Assembly: GCF_002029255.1 (NCBI RefSeq)
Contig: NZ_MZGT01000009.1
Location: 40,645 to 104,644 of the forward strand
Direction of reading: 5' to 3'
From: Clostridium chromiireducens
GTDB lineage: Bacteria; Bacillota; Clostridia; Clostridiales; Clostridiaceae
Length of the DNA: 64,000 nt
In this document: piece after piece, positions 8,934 through 15,708 of the stretch
Position numbering within the stretch: the first letter of the stretch is position 1
Layout of the letters: every line of letters starts with the position of its first letter
Program-made: the position numbers and the translations under genes
Notes under the pieces: model-generated
The model's database searches: none
The model's input: only the letters and a program-made list of their open reading frames with translations
Told to the model about the DNA's origin: nothing

Positions 8934-8963
8934 AATTTTATTACATGTAATAAAATTATTATA
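8928..8963. promoter_or_regulatory. 36-bp perfect palindrome over the -10 region
   Basis: A gap-free perfect dyad centred on ACATGT (8943-8948), with arms made only of A and T outside the centre (TTTTATT…AATAAAA). It covers the -10 box and the expected start point. It could be an operator or the 5' hairpin of the transcript. No matching regulator was identified. Confidence 0.7.
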
Positions 8964-8979
8964 TATTTAGGGGGGAAGT

Positions 8980-9414
8980 ATGATGGGAATGGTAATCTTT
9001 TGGTTAATTATTGCTGTTTGTGCAGTAGCTATTGATGTATTAACTAGTAATTTTTGTTTTATGTTATTTGCAATAGGCGCAATTGTCGCAGCAATATGTG
9101 GAACGTTGGGTGTGCCATTAATGATTCAAGTGTTAATTTTTGCAGTAGTTAATATAGTAGCGCTTGCTATTGGTTACCCGTGGCTTAAGAAAAAATTTAA
9201 CGTGAAAGTTAAGAGCGCGCCTCTCATGGAAGAAACTTATATAGGAAGAGTTATAAAATGTGAAAAAGACATTGAAGATAAAGGACAAATTAAAGTGAAT
9301 GGTGAATATTGGACTGTAATAAATGAAGGGGATACAATTAATCAAGGTGAAAAGTTTATTATTACAGGAATAGAAGGAATAAAATTAAAAATTAAAAAGG
9401 TTCAGGAGGATTAG
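8980..9414 (+). CDS. NfeD-like membrane protein
   Basis: 144 residues. Two or three hydrophobic segments fill residues 1-70 (LIIAVCAVAIDVLTSNFCFM, LGVPLMIQVLIFAVVN) and are followed by a soluble beta-rich OB-fold domain (IGRVIKC…GQIKVNGEYWTVINEG…IITGIEG), as in short NfeD (NfeD1b) proteins. These partner SPFH/band 7 proteins in membrane microdomains, and the next gene, 3 nt on, is such a protein. GGGGGG precedes ATG 8980; ATG 8983 is an equal alternative. Confidence 0.87.
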   Translation: MMGMVIFWLIIAVCAVAIDVLTSNFCFMLFAIGAIVAAICGTLGVPLMIQVLIFAVVNIVALAIGYPWLKKKFNVKVKSAPLMEETYIGRVIKCEKDIEDKGQIKVNGEYWTVINEGDTINQGEKFIITGIEGIKLKIKKVQED

Positions 9415-9417
9415 GGT

Positions 9418-10362
9418 ATGGGTACTATTATTGTTTTAGGAATAATTTTATTAATTGCACTTATAGTGATCTTAGCATCAATTAAGGTTGTAAATACAGG
9501 ATACTTATATGTAGTTGAAAGATTTGGACAATTTCATAAGGTGCTAGAGCCAGGATTGCATTTTACGCTTCCATTTGTGGATTTTGTAAGAAGAAGAATT
9601 TCTACAAAACAGCAAATTATTGATGTAGAGCCACAATCAGTAATAACAAAAGATAATGTTAAAATATTAGTGGATAATGTTATATTTTATAAAGTAATAA
9701 ACGCAAGAGATGCAGTTTATAATATAGAAAGTTTTCAATCAGGTATAATATATTCTGCTACAACTAATATGAGAAATATATTAGGTAATATGTCACTAGA
9801 TGAAATTCTATCGGGAAGAGATTCTATAAATCAAGATCTTCTAAGTATTATTGATGAAGTTACAGATGCATATGGTATAAAGATATTGTCAGTAGAAATA
9901 AAAAATATAGTTCCACCAGCTGAGATTCAACAAGCTATGGAAAAACAAATGAAGGCTGAAAGAGATAAAAGAGCTATGATTCTTCAAGCAGAAGGTTTAA
10001 GACAATCGCAAATCGAAAAAGCAGAAGGAGAAAAGCAAGCTAAAATATTATCAGCAGAAGCTGAGAAGCAAGCTAATATAAGAAGGGCTGAAGGACTAAA
10101 GGAATCTCAATTATTAGAAGCAGAAGGTAAAGCAAAGGCAATAGAAGAAATTGCAACAGCGGAAGCAGAAGCTATAAGAAAAGTAAATCAAGCAATCATT
10201 GATTCAGGAACTAATGAAGTTGTAATAGCTTTAAAACAGGTTGAAGCGCTTAAAGAGATGGCTAATAATCCTGCTAATAAGCTTATATTACCAAATGAAA
10301 CACTATCATCCCTTGGAAGCATAGCAGCAATTGGAGAATTGCTTAAAGGAAGTAGAGAATAA
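9418..10362 (+). CDS. SPFH/band 7 (stomatin/prohibitin-like) membrane protein
   Basis: 314 residues: one N-terminal membrane anchor (IIVLGIILLIALIVILASI), the band 7 domain at ~25-200 (YLYVVERFGQFHKVLEPGLHF, VDVEP-type IDVEPQ, TTNMRNILGNMSLDEIL), and a coiled coil at ~190-260 rich in AEGEKQAK-like repeats. Such proteins form oligomeric scaffolds in membrane microdomains. The QmcA/stomatin type is likelier than the longer flotillins. It forms one operon with the upstream NfeD gene (3-nt gap) and ends at a clear terminator. Confidence 0.9.
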   Translation: MGTIIVLGIILLIALIVILASIKVVNTGYLYVVERFGQFHKVLEPGLHFTLPFVDFVRRRISTKQQIIDVEPQSVITKDNVKILVDNVIFYKVINARDAVYNIESFQSGIIYSATTNMRNILGNMSLDEILSGRDSINQDLLSIIDEVTDAYGIKILSVEIKNIVPPAEIQQAMEKQMKAERDKRAMILQAEGLRQSQIEKAEGEKQAKILSAEAEKQANIRRAEGLKESQLLEAEGKAKAIEEIATAEAEAIRKVNQAIIDSGTNEVVIALKQVEALKEMANNPANKLILPNETLSSLGSIAAIGELLKGSRE

Positions 10363-10377
10363 TACAATAATAAAAAG

Positions 10378-10403
10378 AGACAAGGATGACTTGTCTTTTT
10401 TTT
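10378..10403 (+). terminator. Intrinsic terminator of the NfeD/SPFH operon
   Basis: AGACAAG-GATGA-CTTGTCT followed by a run of eight T, 15 nt after the SPFH stop. Confidence 0.9.
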
Positions 10404-10489
10404 ATAAAGTAAAACTCGATTCAATTGGGAGCGTTCAGTAGCTGGACATTAGATAAAATAAAAAGTTATTGATTAAAGGGAGCATTTTT

Positions 10490-10585
10490 ATGGAATTAAT
10501 ATATTATATAAGATACAATGGTACAAACAAGAAGGTGTTAGAAATGGAGGTAGTAATAAGTGAGTATAACGGAGAAAGATTTTAA
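10490..10585 (+). CDS. Possible 31-residue upstream peptide overlapping the EcsC-family gene
   Basis: ATG at 10490 follows AAAGGGAG with a good gap and encodes 31 residues (MELIYYIRYNG…EYNGERF). The frame ends 26 nt inside the next gene, so it could couple translation of that gene. No family was recognised, and it may be a chance frame. Confidence 0.3.
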   Translation: MELIYYIRYNGTNKKVLEMEVVISEYNGERF

Positions 10586-11372
10586 GAAAGAAAAAATTAT
10601 AAATTCTCAACGGAAGAAATTAATAAAAAGAGAAGAAAAATTTTTTTATAAAAAAGAAAATGAGTATATAAAAAATAAAATATTACCTATAAAAGAAAAA
10701 ATAGAAGAAAGAATCCCAGATAAAATGTTAGAGACATTTGAAAAAGCTTTCGAAAAAGGATTTTATTTCGTATTTGAAAAGGGTACTAGCTTAATAGAAA
10801 AAAGTTATAACTCTGAGAAGTTGAAAAATGAAGCTGATATAAATGAATACATTTTATCCAAAAGAGTTAATAATAAAAATTTAAATCGAATCGATAAGAA
10901 AGTTAAAAGAGGAGTTATTATAAATAAAGGTATTACTACGGCTGAAGGCACTGTACTTGGAGTTTTTGGAATAGGACTGCCTGATATACCAGTATTCTTA
11001 AGTGTGATACTAAGAACAGTTTATGAAATATGTTTGAATTATGGATTTAATTATGACACGGATGAGGAAAAAGCTTTTATTTTGAACGTAATTTGTGCAA
11101 GCGCAAATAAAACATCTGAGAAGATTTTATATTCTAACGAATCAGATAGAATTGGATATAACATTGATAATGAAATATATAGCAATGTTGATATAAATAA
11201 TATGATAAAAGAAACCTCAAGGAATTTATCGGAAAATATAATATTTTCAAAGGTTATTCAAGGAATTCCTATAGTAGGTGTATACGGAGGATTATCAAAC
11301 TTTAGACTTGTAAGTGATATAAGTGAAGTGGCTAGTATAAAGTACAAGAAAAGATTGTTATCAAAATTGTAG
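10560..11372 (+). CDS. EcsC-family protein
   Basis: 270 residues. The first ~80 are highly charged and helical. From ~120 comes the EcsC-family core with small-residue-rich segments (TTAEGTVLGVFGIGLPDIPVFLSVILR, then YGFNYDTDEEKAFIL). A second glycine-rich amphipathic stretch near the C-terminus (IPIVGVYGGLSNF) is also typical. EcsC accompanies the Ecs ABC transporter in Bacillus, but here there is no such neighbour and the function is open. GTG start at 10560 with GGAGGT upstream. Confidence 0.75.
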   Translation: MSITEKDFKKEKIINSQRKKLIKREEKFFYKKENEYIKNKILPIKEKIEERIPDKMLETFEKAFEKGFYFVFEKGTSLIEKSYNSEKLKNEADINEYILSKRVNNKNLNRIDKKVKRGVIINKGITTAEGTVLGVFGIGLPDIPVFLSVILRTVYEICLNYGFNYDTDEEKAFILNVICASANKTSEKILYSNESDRIGYNIDNEIYSNVDINNMIKETSRNLSENIIFSKVIQGIPIVGVYGGLSNFRLVSDISEVASIKYKKRLLSKL

Positions 11373-11392
11373 TAAGGCTTTAACCATAAATA

Positions 11393-11456
11393 TGCTTAGT
11401 AAATTTGATAATAATAATTGAAATAATAATAAAAAAATATTAATATATACTAAGCA
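11393..11456 (+). other. Inverted repeat flanking an AT-rich loop
   Basis: TGCTTAGTA at 11393-11401 and TACTAAGCA at 11448-11456 are exact complements separated by 46 nt of almost pure A/T, just upstream of the lipoprotein gene. It may be the terminator region of the EcsC gene or a regulatory dyad. The role is unclear. Confidence 0.4.
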
Positions 11457-11484
11457 GTACAAAAAGTGAGTTGAGGTGAAAAAA

Positions 11485-12000
11485 ATGAAAATGAAGAACA
11501 TTATGAGTTTAATACTTTCTATAATACTCTCTTTTTCTTTTATTGGATGCAGTCTAAAAGATGACTATATACTTCAAACTAAAGAAGACACAGATGAAAT
11601 ACCATCTGGAGATAAAGTTAATGAAGTATTTGACTCTGAAAAAATGAAAGATTTAATGGATAAATTAAAAACTACTCCTAAGGAAGTTTCAGATAAGTCA
11701 GATGAAGTTGATAGTGATACAGTAAGAACTATGAGAGAATTAAGTGACAAAGCAGATGAATTGACAGATGCATTAAATAGTGCTGATTTTCAAGGTAAAA
11801 GTGAAGATATTATAAATAAGTTTAATGATATAAATGATAAATTAGATGAAATTAAAGATAATGTTGATGACGCAAAAAATAGGGTAGATACATATGAAAA
11901 TCCAATTGATGAAAAACAAGTCACAAATACTGTGGATGAATTCACAACACATATGGATAATTTACAAAGAGCTTTAGATAGAGCATCCTCAACAAAGTAA
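11485..12000 (+). CDS. Lipoprotein with coiled-coil domain, unknown
   Basis: 171 residues. The lipoprotein signal peptide has a lipobox SFIGC (Cys about residue 22), so the mature protein should be anchored outside the membrane. The remainder is acidic and strongly helical, with heptad-like Asp/Lys/Leu repeats (ADELTDALN, INDKLDEIKDNVDDAKNRV) suggesting a coiled coil. ATG 11485 fits the GAGGTGA site better than the GTG at 11476. It resembles small cell-surface lipoproteins of unknown role in Firmicutes. No catalytic motif is seen. Confidence 0.7.
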   Translation: MKMKNIMSLILSIILSFSFIGCSLKDDYILQTKEDTDEIPSGDKVNEVFDSEKMKDLMDKLKTTPKEVSDKSDEVDSDTVRTMRELSDKADELTDALNSADFQGKSEDIINKFNDINDKLDEIKDNVDDAKNRVDTYENPIDEKQVTNTVDEFTTHMDNLQRALDRASSTK

Positions 12001-12031
12001 TTGAGAAGAACTTAAAGTGAAGCAATGACAA

Positions 12032-12229
12032 ACCGAAATAGAATACATATATGTTCCACAGGACTGTGAAAAATTTCGCTGGGAATATCTAAATGGAAAG
12101 TTGCACCACTTCTGCGTGTTCCTGTGACAAGCACAGGACAAGCGGAAGTGGAACAACTTCCCGTTAAGATACTCCAGCAGCTTATTTTTCAATGCCTGAC
12201 TCCACATATATGTATTCTATTTCTTTAGT
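12032..12229 (+). repeat. Family P long palindrome, copy D (type 3)
   Basis: ACCGAAATAGAATACATATATGT (left) pairs with ACATATATGTATTC…TTTAGT (right). Inner arms GGAAAGTTG/CAACTTCC. The tip is CTGTG-ACAAG-CACAG, with the conserved TGTTCC and GGACAAGC bulges. Outer CTTAAAGT (12011-12018) and ACTTTAAG (12239-12246) extend the stem. It follows the lipoprotein gene in the sense orientation. Confidence 0.85.
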
Positions 12230-12386
12230 ATTGCTATAACTTTAAGTATTTCACATAAACCAGTCTAAAAATTATTCGTATATTTTATTAAAGATTGTAA
12301 ATATTCTTTAATACAGATATTGCTAACCAGAAAAATATAAAAATACTTGCAGTGAGAGAATTGTTTAAGTTTACTGCCAAACAACC

Positions 12387-12416
12387 GAACGGGAATATAT
12401 GTGTTTACTCCCGTTC
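12387..12416 (+). other. Hairpin upstream of the amino-acid importer
   Basis: GAACGGGA pairs exactly with TCCCGTTC over a 14-nt loop and is followed by TTTGTTTAG. Left context ACCGAACGGG and right context TTTAGT recall the ends of type 3 palindromes, so it may be an internally deleted relative or a terminator. The remainder of 12230-12546 shows no further feature. Confidence 0.45.
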
Positions 12417-12546
12417 TTTGTTTAGTGGTAATAAGCTTATTTAATATTTTATGAAAAAAACTATAAAATAAAAAAAGTGCTTGAATGTTTTGCTTTAGTA
12501 TGATAAAGTGATAAATAGAGAAAAACAATTTGGGGAGGAAATAATA

Positions 12547-13386
12547 ATGAAGATTAATAAATTAATTAAAAAAATAGCAGTAGCTGCGATTATAACAACT
12601 TTAGGTACAAGTCTTGTAGCATGTAGTGGGAATAGTGCTGCAAATAAATCATCTGAAACTAAGTCTGCAGGCAGCACATTAGATAAAGATGAATTAGTAA
12701 TAGGTTTAGATGATACTTTTGTTCCAATGGGATTCAAAAACGAAAGTGGAGAAATAGTTGGTTTTGATGTGGATTTAGCAAATGCTGTTGCTAAAAAACT
12801 TAATAAAAAGGTTAAGTTCCAGTCGATTGATTGGAGTATGAAAGAAACTGAACTTAATAATGGAAATATAGATTTAATATGGAATGGATATTCAATTACG
12901 GATGAAAGAAAAGGAAAAGTTGAATTTTCAAAAGCTTATTTAAATAATACTCAAGTAATAGTTACTTTAGCAGATTCTAATGTAAAGACTAAAGCAGATT
13001 TAGCAGGGAAAAAAGTTGGTGCTCAAAATGGATCAACAGCAGTTGACGCAGTAGAAGCTGAGGCAAATGTATTAAAGAGTTTTGATGGTGGAAAATTAGT
13101 TACATTTGATGATAATAACGCTGCATTAATGGATTTAGAAGCAAAAAGATTAGATGCTATTGTTGTAGATGAAATTTTAGCTAGATATTACATGAAAGCT
13201 AGAGGCGTAGAAAAGTATAAAGTTTTAACTGAAAACTTTGGAAGCGAGCAATATGGTGTTGGAATTAGAAAAGGTGACACTAAGTTTGTTGAAGCTTTTA
13301 ATAAAGCTTTAGGTGAAGTGATAGCAGATGGAACTGCTGGTGAAATATCAAAAAAATGGTTTGAACAAGATATACTTGTTAAATAG
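12547..13386 (+). CDS. Polar amino-acid ABC transporter, substrate-binding lipoprotein
   Basis: 279 residues. The signal peptide has lipobox SLVACS (Cys ~22) and a Ser/Lys-rich linker. It is followed by the SBP_bac_3 fold: DELVIGLDDTFVPMGF, the ligand-site motif GFDVDLANAVAKKL, and the family signature for the Arg that binds the carboxylate (SITDERKGKVEFSKAY). It captures an L-amino acid (Gln, Arg, cystine or similar) at the cell surface. ATG 12547 follows GGGGAGG; earlier in-frame codons lack a site. First gene of a three-gene importer operon. Confidence 0.92.
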   Translation: MKINKLIKKIAVAAIITTLGTSLVACSGNSAANKSSETKSAGSTLDKDELVIGLDDTFVPMGFKNESGEIVGFDVDLANAVAKKLNKKVKFQSIDWSMKETELNNGNIDLIWNGYSITDERKGKVEFSKAYLNNTQVIVTLADSNVKTKADLAGKKVGAQNGSTAVDAVEAEANVLKSFDGGKLVTFDDNNAALMDLEAKRLDAIVVDEILARYYMKARGVEKYKVLTENFGSEQYGVGIRKGDTKFVEAFNKALGEVIADGTAGEISKKWFEQDILVK

Positions 13387-13427
13387 TATACTTAAATAAT
13401 GGAAACAATAAAGGGGAGGAAATAACC

Positions 13428-14069
13428 TTGGGTTATATTTTAGAAATAATGCCTCAAGTATTAGAGGGGCTTAAAGTCACATTAGAAATATTTGCAATGA
13501 CATTACTGTTATCTATTCCACTTGGAATAGTAATAGCCGTAATGAGAACATCTAAATCTCTAATATTAAGCAAAGTGAGCGGGGCATATGTTCTTATAAT
13601 GAGAGGTACTCCTCTATTATTGCAAATTATTGTAATCTTCTTTGGATTACCTATAATAGGAATTACATTCGATAGGTTTCCGGCTGCGATTCTTGCATTT
13701 ACTTTAAATTATGGTGCTTACTTTGGAGAAATATTTAGAGCAGGAATAATGTCTGTTGATAATGGACAAGTAGAAGGAGCTCAAGTTTTAGGCTTGAGTT
13801 CAAAAGATATATTTTTCAGAATCATACTTCCACAAGCATTTAAAAGAGTTATTCCTCCAGTTGCAAATGAAGTAACTACCTTAGTAAAAGATACTTCTTT
13901 AGTATACGTATTAGGATTAGATGAGATGCTAAAGATAGGTAAAATGGCTGCAAATAGAGATGTATCTTTAATGCCGCTTTTAATAGTTGGAGTTGTGTAT
14001 TTGCTAGTAATAGCAATTTTGAGCCAAGTGTTAAAGAAAATCGAAGAGAAATATGACTACTATAAGTAA
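13428..14069 (+). CDS. Polar amino-acid ABC transporter permease
   Basis: 213 residues with five membrane segments and the HEAE-class EAA loop EGAQVLGLSSKDIFFRIILPQAFKR (conserved Gly at GLS). RGTPLLLQI is the typical amino-acid permease signature. It starts with TTG 13428, four bases after the end of a GGGGAGG-AAATAA site. It sits 41 nt after the binding protein and 15 nt before the ATPase. Works as a membrane dimer. Confidence 0.92.
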   Translation: MGYILEIMPQVLEGLKVTLEIFAMTLLLSIPLGIVIAVMRTSKSLILSKVSGAYVLIMRGTPLLLQIIVIFFGLPIIGITFDRFPAAILAFTLNYGAYFGEIFRAGIMSVDNGQVEGAQVLGLSSKDIFFRIILPQAFKRVIPPVANEVTTLVKDTSLVYVLGLDEMLKIGKMAANRDVSLMPLLIVGVVYLLVIAILSQVLKKIEEKYDYYK

Positions 14070-14084
14070 TCTGGAGGAAAAGTT

Positions 14085-14768
14085 ATGCTTAAAGTTAGTA
14101 ATGTAAAAAAGAAATTTGGGAATACAGAAGTTTTAAAAGGGGTTAACCTTGAAATAAAAAAAGGTGAAATATTAGTTGTTGTAGGTCATTCTGGTGGCGG
14201 AAAAACTACGTTACTTAGATGTGTAAATGCATTAGAACTTTGTGATGAAGGAAATATCGAAATTAACGGGAAGTTCTTATGTAAAGATGGAAAGTATGTG
14301 GATAAAAAAGAGCTTAGAGAAATAAGAAAAGATATAGGATTAGTATTTCAGAACTTTAACCTATTTCCACATATGACTGTTTTAGAAAATTTAATAGAAG
14401 CGCCTCAAAAAGTACTGGGATGGACAAAAGATGAAGCGATTAAGAAAGCAGAAGAAACACTTGGGTTTTTGAATTTGCTAGAAAAAAAAGATAATTACCC
14501 ATTTGAATTATCAGGCGGACAGAAACAAAGAGTTGCAATTGGAAGGGCATTGGTGTTAGAACCAAACATTATGTGCTTTGATGAACCAACATCTGCGTTA
14601 GATCCAGGGCTTACAGGAGAAGTTGCAACATTGATAAAGAGCTTAAGTACCAAAGGTATGAGCATGATGATTATAACTCATGATATGGACTTTGCTAAAA
14701 ACGTAGCAGATAGAATTGTATCAATGGATTCAGGAAAACTTCAAGAGGGATTAATCTTTGAGAATTAA
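14085..14768 (+). CDS. Polar amino-acid ABC transporter ATP-binding protein
   Basis: 227 residues, GlnQ/HisP-type ATPase. Walker A GHSGGGKTT (~34-42), Q-loop VFQNFNLFPHMTVLENL, signature LSGGQKQR, Walker B MCFDEPTSALDP and switch His in ITHDM. GGAGG precedes ATG 14085. It completes the importer with the two upstream genes. The substrate cannot be assigned more narrowly than a polar amino acid. Confidence 0.93.
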   Translation: MLKVSNVKKKFGNTEVLKGVNLEIKKGEILVVVGHSGGGKTTLLRCVNALELCDEGNIEINGKFLCKDGKYVDKKELREIRKDIGLVFQNFNLFPHMTVLENLIEAPQKVLGWTKDEAIKKAEETLGFLNLLEKKDNYPFELSGGQKQRVAIGRALVLEPNIMCFDEPTSALDPGLTGEVATLIKSLSTKGMSMMIITHDMDFAKNVADRIVSMDSGKLQEGLIFEN

Positions 14769-14820
14769 TAAGAATACTAAATAATAGATTGATATACATT
14801 TATGTAAATGCTTTGATAAA

Positions 14821-14854
14821 TAATATAATAAAATTGAATAATTTTATTATATTA
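14821..14854 (+). terminator. AT-only hairpin after the amino-acid importer
   Basis: The 15-nt arms TAATATAATAAAATT and AATTTTATTATATTA are exact complements with a 4-nt loop, 52 nt after the stop. There is no separate T-run, so termination is only probable. Confidence 0.5.
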
Positions 14855-14901
14855 TAAACTGATAAGGTTTATAATTATCAATTTGATTGTAATAATTTCT
14901 G

Positions 14902-14930
14902 TTGAATTATAAGATAAAGTGTGGTATTCT
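14902..14930 (+). promoter_or_regulatory. Promoter of the zinc-ribbon gene
   Basis: TTGAAT (14902-14907), 17-nt gap, TATTCT (14925-14930). The resulting ~100-nt leader contains a CTCTG-TTT-CAGAG hairpin (14976-14988) and an AGATT/AATCT pairing that ends near 15014. Confidence 0.55.
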
Positions 14931-15039
14931 TAAAGAGTAAGATAATTCAAGATTTAATCAATACTGCACATTAGCCTCTGTTTCAGAGATTGGGTCAAGT
15001 ATCGGGTTATAATCTTTGGAAAAAGGGAGGATTTTTATA

Positions 15040-15207
15040 ATGGAAGATAGAACTTTAGTATGTAAAGATTGTGGAAAGGAATTCACTTTCACAGTTGGAG
15101 AACAAGAATTCTACAAAGAAAAAGGATTTGATAACGATCCAGTTAGATGTCCAGATTGTAGAAGAGCTAGAAAGCAACAAAGAAACAACAGAAACTTCGA
15201 CAGATAG
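15040..15207 (+). CDS. Small zinc-ribbon protein
   Basis: 55 residues with two CxxC knuckles, CKDCGK (~9-12) and CPDCRR (~36-39), which form a zinc ribbon, and a basic tail RRARKQQRNNRN. This matches the short zinc-ribbon proteins common in clostridia (zf-trcl type), whose function is not established; nucleic-acid or ribosome binding is an inference from charge. GGGAGG precedes ATG 15040. It has its own promoter and terminator, so it is monocistronic. Confidence 0.85.
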   Translation: MEDRTLVCKDCGKEFTFTVGEQEFYKEKGFDNDPVRCPDCRRARKQQRNNRNFDR

Positions 15208-15215
15208 TAACTATT

Positions 15216-15250
15216 GAGTCATAAGATTAATCTTATGACTCTTTATTTTT
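15216..15250 (+). terminator. Intrinsic terminator of the zinc-ribbon gene
   Basis: GAGTCATAAGAT pairs exactly with ATCTTATGACTC across two bases and is followed by TTTATTTTTG. Confidence 0.9.
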
Positions 15251-15371
15251 GTTAGAGTTTAGTAAATTTTCAGTCTTGTATTAATGTACATTGGATAAAA
15301 CAAATAAGAAGATTAATATTTCATTTAATGAATTATTAACATAAATCTAAAAAATATTGGATAAAATATGA

Positions 15372-15413
15372 ACTGTCTCGAAATAATTTTTTATTTTGAG
15401 ACAGTCTTTTTTT
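15372..15413 (+). terminator. Second intrinsic terminator ahead of purL
   Basis: ACTGTCTC…GAGACAGT with an inner AAATA/ATTT pairing and loop of T, then CTTTTTTT. No gene is seen between it and the previous terminator (15251-15371), so it is either a backup terminator or ends a small untranslated RNA. Confidence 0.8.
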
Positions 15414-15575
15414 GTGTATTATATATTACAAAACAATTTACGTAAGCAAATGTAAGAAATGTTTTACTTGTAATTGAATATAACGTATACACAACTAAAT
15501 ACGAACTATAAAAAAGAAAAAAAGAATTAAAATTCGTAAAAAAGCAAAAATAAATAAAATTTTACACAATATGAG

Positions 15576-15604
15576 TTGACATCATACGTGTTAGATGATA
15601 ATCT
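15576..15604 (+). promoter_or_regulatory. Probable purine operon promoter
   Basis: TTGACA (15576-15581), 17-nt gap, TAATCT (15599-15604), 105 nt before purL. The leader has ACGAAAGTT and AACATTCGC about 30 nt apart, in the inverted arrangement that PurR boxes take in Bacillus, but the match is weak. No guanine riboswitch core was found. The remainder of 15414-15708 shows no other feature. Confidence 0.55.
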
Positions 15605-15708
15605 TAAAGTATCGATACGAAAGTTAGTGGAGCGTTGATTAAAAACATTCGCCATTACAAAGAAGTAGTGATTAGGCTAAATCTTATAATATTTTTGGAG
15701 GAATTAAG

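Noticed and set aside
15414..15708. Guanine/purine riboswitch ahead of purL
   Set aside because: The conserved purine riboswitch core and P1 junction sequences are not present, and no terminator is in the right place.
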